From the NCBI GenBank assembly GCA_028291265.1, contig JAQGIK010000124.1:1-40004 (forward strand): 40,004 nt of DNA, read 5' to 3'. Position numbers and translations under genes: made by a program. Each line of letters opens with the position of its first letter. Position 1 is the stretch's first letter. Below the pieces are notes generated by a model. It was not told where the DNA came from, did not search any database, and saw only the letters and a program-made list of their open reading frames with translations. The DNA comes from Caulobacter sp. (lineage in GTDB: Bacteria > Pseudomonadota > Alphaproteobacteria > Caulobacterales > Caulobacteraceae). Positions 34,356-40,004 of this stretch are shown piece after piece.

Positions 34356-35393
34356 ATGCCGCGCCACGATTTCATCGCCTACATCGGGCGGTTCGAACCC
34401 TTCCATCTTGGCCATCATGCCGTCCTGCGCCGGGCGCTGGACCTGGGTCAGCGCGCCATCGTGCTGATCGGCTCGGCCGACGCGCCGCGCAGCGCCCGCA
34501 ACCCCTGGACCTATCAGGAACGGGCGGTGATGATCCGCGCCGCCATGGGCGAGGACGCCGCCCGGCTGACCATCCGGCCGCTGATCGATCACCTCTACAA
34601 CGAGACCGCCTGGGTCGGAGAGGTGCAGGCCCAGGTCGCCGCCGCCATCGCCGAGACCAGCCACGAGGGGCCGGTCAGCGTCGGCCTGATCGGCCATGAG
34701 AAGGACGCCTCGAGCTACTACCTGCACGCCTTTCCGCAGTGGGACCTGGTCGACGTCGACCAGGTGGCCATGCTGTCGGCGACCGAGCTGCGCCAGCATG
34801 TCTTCACCGACGACGCCGGGGGGCAGCGGCTGCTCGAGGCCAATGTGCCGCCGGCGGTGTTCGAAACCCTGCAGGCCTTCCGCCGCACCTCGGCCTTCAG
34901 CCAGATCGCCGATGAGTGGAACCACGTCATCGACTACAAGAAGATCTGGGCCGCCGCGCCCTATCCGCCGACCTTCGTCACCGCCGACGCGGTGGTCGTC
35001 CACTCGGGCCATGTGCTGTTGATCAAGCGCCGCTCGCAGCCGGGCAAAGGGCTGTGGGCGTTGCCCGGCGGCTTCGTGAACCAGGACGAGACGCTGCTGG
35101 CCGCCGCCATCCGCGAGCTGCGCGAGGAGACCCGGCTGAAGCTGCCCGAGCCGGTGCTGCGCGGCGGCCTCAAGGGCCAGGCGGTGTTCGACTACCCCGA
35201 CCGTTCGATGCGCGGACGGACCATCACCCACGCCTTCCACTTCGACTTCCCCACCGGCCCGCTGCCGGCCGTGCGCGGTTCGGACGACGCGGCCCGGGCC
35301 CGCTGGCTCCCCGTCGCCGAGGTGATGGGGATGCGCGGCCACCTCTTCGAGGACCACTACTTCATCCTCGAACGCTTCCTCGGCGCCAGCTGA
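34356..35393 (+). CDS. nadM: Bifunctional NMN adenylyltransferase/Nudix hydrolase
   Basis: 345 residues. The N-terminal nucleotidyltransferase domain has GRFEPFHLGHHAVLRRAL (the H-x-G-H ATP site), NPWTYQERAVMI, and MLSATELRQHV (the ISSTxxR-type motif). It transfers AMP from ATP to NMN, giving NAD. The C-terminal half is a Nudix domain: GGFVNQDE followed after seven residues by RELREET, the Nudix box but with Arg where Gly normally stands. Relatives hydrolyse ADP-ribose, so this enzyme could recycle ADP-ribose from NAD turnover. It is 61 bases upstream of the nicotinamide phosphoribosyltransferase gene. ATG at 34356 with GAGGGAG upstream. Confidence 0.95.
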   Translation: MPRHDFIAYIGRFEPFHLGHHAVLRRALDLGQRAIVLIGSADAPRSARNPWTYQERAVMIRAAMGEDAARLTIRPLIDHLYNETAWVGEVQAQVAAAIAETSHEGPVSVGLIGHEKDASSYYLHAFPQWDLVDVDQVAMLSATELRQHVFTDDAGGQRLLEANVPPAVFETLQAFRRTSAFSQIADEWNHVIDYKKIWAAAPYPPTFVTADAVVVHSGHVLLIKRRSQPGKGLWALPGGFVNQDETLLAAAIRELREETRLKLPEPVLRGGLKGQAVFDYPDRSMRGRTITHAFHFDFPTGPLPAVRGSDDAARARWLPVAEVMGMRGHLFEDHYFILERFLGAS

Positions 35394-35454
35394 GGCTCAA
35401 CAGCCCAGGGGACAGACCCCGAGGCTTCCACCCGACGCGAAGGAGCTTCCCGTC

Positions 35455-36861
35455 ATGATCAATCCGATCCTCAATACCGACAGCTACAAGACCAGCCACT
35501 TCCTGCAGTATCCTCCGGGAACGGAGCGGGTGTTTTCGTACGTCGAAAGCCGCGGCGGCGACTATCCGAGCACGGTCTTCTTCGGCCTGCAGGCGATCCT
35601 CAAGGCCGAATTCCAGACCCCGGTGACGGCCGCCCATATCGATGAGGCCGAGGAACTGCTCGGCGCCCACGGCATGCCGTTCAACCGGGCCGGCTGGCAG
35701 CGGATCGTCGACGTCCACGGCGGGTTCCTGCCGCTGGAGGTGCGCGCCGTCGCCGAGGGCTCGGTCGTGCCGGTCCACCAGCCGCTGATGACGGTGGTCA
35801 ACACCGACCCGTCGCTGCCCTGGATCACCAGCTACGCCGAGACCGCCCTGCTGCGGGTCTGGTACCCGATCACCGTCGCCACCATCAGCTACCACGTCCG
35901 CCAGATCATCAAGGCGGCGCTGGAGCGCACAGCCGACGACCCGATGGCCGAACTGCCCTTCAAGCTGCACGACTTCGGGGCCCGCGGCGTGTCGAGCGAA
36001 CAGTCGGCGGCCATCGGCGGCCTGGCCCACCTGGTCAACTTCCAGGGCAGCGACACCCTGTCGGCCATCCTCGCCGCCCGCCGCTGGTACCACGAGCCGA
36101 TGGCCGGCTTCTCGATCCCGGCCGCCGAGCACAGCACCATCACCAGCTGGGGCCGCGAGCACGAGGCCGACGCCTACGCCAACATGGTGGCCGCGTTCGG
36201 CAAGCCGGGCAGAATATACGCCGTCGTATCGGACAGCTACGACCTCTACGCGGCCATCGAGCACCTCTGGGGCGAGACCCTGAAACAGCAGGTCATCGAC
36301 AGCGGCGCCACCCTGGTCGTGCGGCCCGACAGCGGCGATCCGGTGACGGTGGTGGCCAAGACGCTGGCGTTGCTGGCCGAGCGGTTCGGCACGACGATGA
36401 ATTCGAAGGGCTTCAAGGTGCTGAACACCGTGCGGGTCATCCAGGGCGACGGCGTCAACCCGGTCAGCATCGCCGCCATCCTCGAACGCACTGCCGCCGA
36501 CGGCTTCAGCGCCAGCAACATCGCCTTCGGCATGGGCGGCGCCCTCTTGCAGCACCTCAACCGCGACACCCAGAAGTTCGCCTACAAGACCTCGGCGGCG
36601 CAGGTTGGCGGGGTGTGGCGGGATGTGTTCAAGGATCCGGTAACAGACAGCGGCAAACGCTCGAAGAAGGGCCTGCTGGGCCTGGCGCGCGACGACGCCG
36701 GCTACAAGACGGTGGCGGTCGACGGTGAATGGTTCGCACCGCTGGAAGGCGGCAAGAATCTGCTGCTCCCGGTGTTCCGGAACGGCAAATTGCTCATCGA
36801 CCGGACGCTGGCCGAAGTTAGGGCAACGATGGCGGAGGCGGAGAAGCCGCTCGACCCTTGA
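35455..36861 (+). CDS. nadV: Nicotinamide phosphoribosyltransferase (NadV/NAMPT type)
   Basis: 468 residues, close to human NAMPT in size. DSYKTSHFLQYPPGTERVFS matches the NAMPT start, FGLQAILKAEF follows, LHDFGARGVSSEQSAAIGG covers the substrate site, and IPAAEHSTITSWGREHEADA and YAVVSDSYDLYAAIEHLWGE carry the active-site His and Asp regions. VVRPDSGDPVTVV and FGMGGALLQHLNRDTQKFAY bind PRPP. It converts nicotinamide and PRPP to NMN, which the upstream enzyme turns into NAD. This is the NAMPT-like type rather than PncB, on the basis of the DSYKxxH start. AAGGAG lies ahead of the ATG. It is convergent with the PhnA-domain gene; a 12-bp CCGGCGCGCCGG palindrome lies in the gap. Confidence 0.96.
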   Translation: MINPILNTDSYKTSHFLQYPPGTERVFSYVESRGGDYPSTVFFGLQAILKAEFQTPVTAAHIDEAEELLGAHGMPFNRAGWQRIVDVHGGFLPLEVRAVAEGSVVPVHQPLMTVVNTDPSLPWITSYAETALLRVWYPITVATISYHVRQIIKAALERTADDPMAELPFKLHDFGARGVSSEQSAAIGGLAHLVNFQGSDTLSAILAARRWYHEPMAGFSIPAAEHSTITSWGREHEADAYANMVAAFGKPGRIYAVVSDSYDLYAAIEHLWGETLKQQVIDSGATLVVRPDSGDPVTVVAKTLALLAERFGTTMNSKGFKVLNTVRVIQGDGVNPVSIAAILERTAADGFSASNIAFGMGGALLQHLNRDTQKFAYKTSAAQVGGVWRDVFKDPVTDSGKRSKKGLLGLARDDAGYKTVAVDGEWFAPLEGGKNLLLPVFRNGKLLIDRTLAEVRATMAEAEKPLDP

Positions 36862-36893
36862 TCGACAGAAGCCCGGCGCGCCGGCTGGGGCGG

Positions 36894-37109
36894 CTAGGCC
36901 TTCTTCACGAACTCCGTCCGCAGCACCAGGTCGCGGACCTTCTCGGCGCGGCATTCGATCTCGGCCGGGTCGTCGGTCAGGCGGATGCCCTTGATCAGCG
37001 TGCCGCGCTTGAGCGTCACCCCGCCCGAGCCCTTCACCTTGAGGTCCTTGACCAGGATGACGTTGTCCCCGTCCGCGAGGAGGGTTCCGTTGCTGTCTTT
37101 GACGTCCAT
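36894..37109 (-). CDS. PhnA-domain (alkylphosphonate utilisation-like) small protein
   Basis: 71 residues, only the C-terminal PhnA domain without the N-terminal zinc ribbon of full PhnA. DSNGTLLADGDNVILVKDLK and KGSGGVTLKRGTLIKGIRLT are the characteristic repeats of the SH3-like fold, then VLRTEFVKKA. The family name comes from phosphonate operons, but single-domain members are widespread and of uncertain role. It lies 32 bases upstream of the following membrane protein gene's stop on the same strand, so they could be one unit. Confidence 0.92.
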   Translation of the reverse strand: MDVKDSNGTLLADGDNVILVKDLKVKGSGGVTLKRGTLIKGIRLTDDPAEIECRAEKVRDLVLRTEFVKKA

Positions 37110-37141
37110 GGCCCGGCTGTAGAGCGGCCGGGCCGGCTTGC

Positions 37142-37822
37142 CTAGTGCCAGCCCTCGCCGCCGGCTTCGAGCGCCGCCGGGTTCATCGGCCGGGCGACCA
37201 GGCCGGTCTGGGTCAGCCAGACCTCGTAGCGGCCGCCGTTGGCCATCGGCATGAAGGCGCCGCCGCCGTAGAGGCTGTCGACCATCGGGGCGTAGCGCTT
37301 CGACTTGCGAGCCATGGTCCACATGTCGATGTTGCCGGGCTCGGGACCAAGGTCATAGACGCTGCGCGGGGCGTTGAGCTCGTCGGCGGTGCTCTCGTAG
37401 CGGCCGGACAGCCGGTCGAGCCGATACTGGGTATCGAGGCCCAGGACGTTGGCCCAGGGTTTCCATTTCAGCAGCCGCGCCTCGACGCGCCACTGGTCGC
37501 CATGGACCTGGTAGCGCTTGACGGCTGGGGCCGTCTCGGCGGCGGTCGGCGGCGTGGTCAGGGTGGCCTCGAACAGCTGCGGTCCCAGCTGGCGGGTCTC
37601 GATGGTGGCGACGGGGCGCTCGTAGGTCAGGCGCTGATAGGTCTGCACGTCGAGGCCAGCCAGGGCCACGACCGCGCCGGCCGCCAAGAGGCCGCCGCCG
37701 ACCGCCGTGCCGAACAGGCCGCCAATGAAGCGCCCGCCGAACAGGCCGCCCAGGCCGCGCAACAGCACGATCGCCCCCAGCAGCGCCGAGGCCGCCGGCA
37801 GAATCCACCACCACCAAACCAT
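37142..37822 (-). CDS. Hypothetical membrane-anchored protein, 226 residues
   Basis: Two hydrophobic segments at the N-terminus (WWWWILPAASALLGAIVLLR and FGTAVGGGLLAAGAVVALAG) and then a soluble β-rich domain: YQVHGDQWRVEARLLKWKPW, RYESTADELNAPRSVYDLGP and RYEVWLTQTGLVARPMNPAA. The soluble part probably faces the periplasm. No named family was recognised, although similar sequences are common in this lineage and are sometimes labelled as efflux-related without support. ATG has AGGGAG upstream. It is divergent from dnaG with a 186-base gap that holds a DnaA box. Confidence 0.75.
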   Translation of the reverse strand: MVWWWWILPAASALLGAIVLLRGLGGLFGGRFIGGLFGTAVGGGLLAAGAVVALAGLDVQTYQRLTYERPVATIETRQLGPQLFEATLTTPPTAAETAPAVKRYQVHGDQWRVEARLLKWKPWANVLGLDTQYRLDRLSGRYESTADELNAPRSVYDLGPEPGNIDMWTMARKSKRYAPMVDSLYGGGAFMPMANGGRYEVWLTQTGLVARPMNPAALEAGGEGWH

Positions 37823-37930
37823 GGAACGAACTCCCTTGCCCCCGGACGGGACGCCCGAAGGTTAATAAGACCATGGGTATGCAACGGGCGCCAGCGAGGA
37901 TGGCTCCACACGCGAGTGCGGCGGTGTGGC

Positions 37931-37939
37931 TGTGGATAA
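37931..37939 (-). promoter_or_regulatory. perfect DnaA box upstream of dnaG
   Basis: TGTGGATAA is the reverse complement of the consensus DnaA box TTATCCACA. It is 69 bases before the dnaG ATG in the divergent gap. CCACAC (37906-37911) and GTGTGG (37924-37929) form an inverted repeat just upstream. No other perfect DnaA box was noticed in the window. Confidence 0.6.
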
Positions 37940-38008
37940 GGGGGTAGGCGCCGGGGGTTGTTGCGCCGCTTATGGTTTCCAGCCGACTCGGCCCCATCTA
38001 ATTGAACC

Positions 38009-39913
38009 ATGCGTTTCGACGACCGCTTCCTCGAAGAGATCAAGTCGCGCGTCCGCCTGTCGGACGTGATCGGCAAGACCGTGAAGCTGAAGCGTCAGGG
38101 CCGCGAGTTCGTCGGCCTCTCGCCATTCACCAAGGAGCGGTCGCCCAGCTTCTTCGTCAACGACGACAAGGGTTTTTACCACGACTTCAGTTCGGGCAAG
38201 CACGGCGACCTGATCAGCTTCTTCCAGGAGACCGAGCGGCTCAGCTTCATGGAGGCGGTCGAGCGGCTGGCGTCGGAGGCCGGGGTGCCGCTGCCGGCCC
38301 CCGACCCGCAGGCCGCCGAGCAGGAGAAGAAGCGCCAGGGCCTGACCGACTGGATGGACCTGGCCGCCGCCTGGTTCGAGGGCGAGCTGCGCCGGCCGCC
38401 GGGACGCGAGGCGCGGGCCTATCTGGAACGGCGCGGCCTGCCGGACACCGAATGGAAGCGGTTCGGCCTGGGCTTTGCGCCCGAGAGCCGCACGGCGCTG
38501 AAGGACTATCTGATCGCCAAGGGCGCCAAGCCGGCCGAACTGGTCGAGGCCGGGCTGCTGATCGCCCCGGAAGAGGGCGGGGCGCCGTACGACCGCTACC
38601 GCAACCGGATCATCTTCCCGATCGCCGATGCGCGCGGGCGGGTGGTGTCGTTCGGCGGCCGGGCGCTCGATCCCAACGCCCGCGCCAAGTATCTGAACGG
38701 GCCGGAGACCAGCCTCTACCACAAGGGCCGGCTGCTCTACGGCCTGCCCGAGGCCCGCAAGCTGATGCACAGCGGCGGGGCCGATGCGCCGCTGGTGGTG
38801 GTCGAGGGCTACATGGACGCCATCGCCTGCCAGCGGGCCGGCATCGCGGCCGTGGCGCCGCTGGGCACGGCCCTGACCGAGGACCAGATGGAGGTCCTGT
38901 GGCGGCTGCACCCCGAGCCGACCCTGAGCTTCGACGGCGACGCCGCCGGCCGCCGGGCCGCCAACAGCGCCATCGACCGGGCCCTGCCGCTGATCAAGCC
39001 GGGGAAGAGCTTCCGCTTCGCCATCGTGGTCGGCGGCAAGGACCCCGACGACGTGCTGCGCGAGCAGGGGCCGGTGGCGCTTAAAAGCCAACTGACCGAC
39101 ACCACGCCCTTCGTGGAGCAGCTGTTCCACCGCGAGCGGGATCTGGAGCCGCTCGACACGCCCGAGCGGCGGGCGGGGCTGAAGGTTCGCCTGCGCAAAC
39201 TGGCGGCGACCATCGCCGACGGCGACCTGGCCCAGGCCTATCGTGAGGACCTGCTGGGCCGCTACGAGCAGCTTTGGCCGACCTCCAATCCGGTGTTCAC
39301 GGTCGGGGCGGCCGCCCGCGAGATGTCGCGCCGGCGGTGGGACGGCAAGCGCGGCAAGCTGGCGGGGCCGATCGGTCCCAATGCCGAGACCACCGAACAG
39401 GTCCGCCGCATGCGCAACCAGCCCCGGCCCCTGTCGGCGGCGCTGGCCTTCGCGGCGCTGCAGGACCCGCATGTGCTGGACGACAAGGTCGAGCAGCTCA
39501 GCGCCCGCGGGTTCCTCGACGAGCGGCTGAGCGCCCTGGCCGACGAACTGGTCGAGTTCCGCTTCGAGAGCGATGTGGTCGACGCGATATCGGTTCGGCG
39601 GCGGCTTGAGGCGCGGGGCTTTGGCGAGGACGTCTTCCAGCAGCTGGCCCGCACGGCCAAGGCGGCCGGGGCGGCGTTCCTGACCGTGGATATGGACCCG
39701 GTCACCGCCCGGCGGCTGTGGTCGCTGGCGTTCGATCTGCTGGTCAAGCTGGAGACGCTGGAACGGGCGGTCGAGGGGGCCAAGCAGGACCTCGAACGCG
39801 ACAATGACAGCTCGACCCTGATGCGGCTGAAGACCGAGCGCGACCTGCTCAAGCGGCTGGTCGACAGCGGCGGCTGGAGCGACGAAGCCGAAGCGGCGCC
39901 CTGGCTCAATTAA
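38009..39913 (+). CDS. dnaG: DNA primase DnaG lacking zinc ligands
   Basis: 634 residues, normal length. DnaG synthesises RNA primers at the replication fork. The N-terminal zinc-ribbon region (residues about 1-95) aligns with E. coli, but the four ligands are replaced: Ser38, Thr41, Asp59 and Ser62 stand where Cys, His, Cys, Cys occur (GLSPFTKERSPSFFVN and GFYHDFSSGKHGD). The catalytic core is intact: basic RNA-polymerase domain with IIFPIADARGRVVSFGGRAL and KYLNGPETSLYHKGRLLYGL, Toprim with VVVEGYMDAIAC, and the acidic LSFDGDAAGRRAA. The C-terminal part should bind helicase. ATG at 38009. It probably starts the dnaG-rpoD region; the right edge ends in its downstream hairpin element. Confidence 0.97.
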   Translation: MRFDDRFLEEIKSRVRLSDVIGKTVKLKRQGREFVGLSPFTKERSPSFFVNDDKGFYHDFSSGKHGDLISFFQETERLSFMEAVERLASEAGVPLPAPDPQAAEQEKKRQGLTDWMDLAAAWFEGELRRPPGREARAYLERRGLPDTEWKRFGLGFAPESRTALKDYLIAKGAKPAELVEAGLLIAPEEGGAPYDRYRNRIIFPIADARGRVVSFGGRALDPNARAKYLNGPETSLYHKGRLLYGLPEARKLMHSGGADAPLVVVEGYMDAIACQRAGIAAVAPLGTALTEDQMEVLWRLHPEPTLSFDGDAAGRRAANSAIDRALPLIKPGKSFRFAIVVGGKDPDDVLREQGPVALKSQLTDTTPFVEQLFHRERDLEPLDTPERRAGLKVRLRKLAATIADGDLAQAYREDLLGRYEQLWPTSNPVFTVGAAAREMSRRRWDGKRGKLAGPIGPNAETTEQVRRMRNQPRPLSAALAFAALQDPHVLDDKVEQLSARGFLDERLSALADELVEFRFESDVVDAISVRRRLEARGFGEDVFQQLARTAKAAGAAFLTVDMDPVTARRLWSLAFDLLVKLETLERAVEGAKQDLERDNDSSTLMRLKTERDLLKRLVDSGGWSDEAEAAPWLN

Positions 39914-39915
39914 TT

Positions 39916-39980
39916 CCTCCTCCGGCAGGCCGCAGGCCTGACGGGGGAGGGGGACCGCCGGCCCGACTCAGGGCCGGTGG
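39916..39980 (+). terminator. compound hairpin element after dnaG
   Basis: CAGGCC (39926-39931) and GGCCTG (39935-39940) form a stem with a 3-base loop, nested inside CCTCCTCC (39916-39923)/GGGGGAGGGGG (39943-39953). A second stem CCGGCCC/GGGCCGG (39958-39964, 39971-39977) follows. It may terminate dnaG. The GGGGGAGGGGGACCGC...GGTGGTGGAGGGGGC layout resembles dispersed intergenic elements I associate with Caulobacterales. Confidence 0.5.
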
Positions 39981-40004
39981 TGGAGGGGGCAGCGCCGGCT
40001 TGTC

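Noticed and set aside
36862..36893. Terminator between nadV and the PhnA-domain gene
   Set aside because: Only a 12-bp CCGGCGCGCCGG palindrome without a loop is present; it cannot form a normal hairpin terminator.

Overview
The window is a GC-rich, tightly packed chromosomal segment of an alphaproteobacterium. It is most likely from the Caulobacteraceae (Caulobacter/Phenylobacterium-like). This is inferred from the codon bias, the DnaG sequence type, the carboxyspermidine-type polyamine genes, the DUF1272 and ELM1-family proteins, and the hairpin-rich intergenic elements. It reads as core and ordinary accessory chromosome: no tRNA, rRNA, CRISPR array, transposase, integrase or phage structural gene was seen.

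Layout. 1-8.3 kb: the start of an ELM1-family gene (runs off the left edge), greA, an OafA-type acyltransferase with an SGNH domain, small membrane proteins (one locus split by a stop codon), an EamA transporter, a hybrid histidine kinase and a GNAT acetyltransferase. 8.3-15.4 kb: a large RTX protein with a glycine-rich N-terminal half, a glutathione S-transferase, a SnoaL-like protein and carB. 15.4-22.1 kb: a three-gene operon (cupin, MmcQ/YjbR, lipoprotein), a pair of DUF2306-type membrane proteins divergent from an AraC regulator, a DUF1624-type membrane protein, and an ArsR-SRPBCC-GST operon with 4-base overlaps. 22.1-30 kb: carA, a DUF1272 zinc protein, carboxynorspermidine dehydrogenase and decarboxylase (polyamine synthesis), a HAD hydrolase, a D-aminoacylase-like lipoprotein and an AdiC/PotE-like antiporter. 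30-40 kb: an ECF41-type sigma factor operon with an AhpD-like partner, an MFS transporter, a secreted protein of unknown function, an NAD-salvage pair (NMN adenylyltransferase/Nudix and nicotinamide phosphoribosyltransferase), a PhnA-domain protein, a membrane protein and dnaG.

How the genes work together. CarA and CarB form carbamoyl-phosphate synthetase although their genes are about 6.7 kb apart. The dehydrogenase/decarboxylase pair builds triamines from aspartate semialdehyde and a diamine, and an AdiC/PotE-like antiporter lies about 2.7 kb downstream. The NadV-type enzyme makes NMN and the NadM/Nudix enzyme converts it to NAD. The sigma factor carries the ECF41 signatures and sits beside the kind of partner protein known for that family.

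The most unusual signals are: an array of 11-bp phased GACTTCA direct repeats ahead of the D-aminoacylase-like gene; that enzyme's missing metal-binding residues; the loss of all four zinc ligands in DnaG together with a perfect DnaA box upstream of dnaG; the roughly 60-residue repeat modules in the glycine-rich half of the RTX protein; an ArsR-type palindrome overlapping its own start codon; and a 52-bp nested palindrome with TAGAGC ends.
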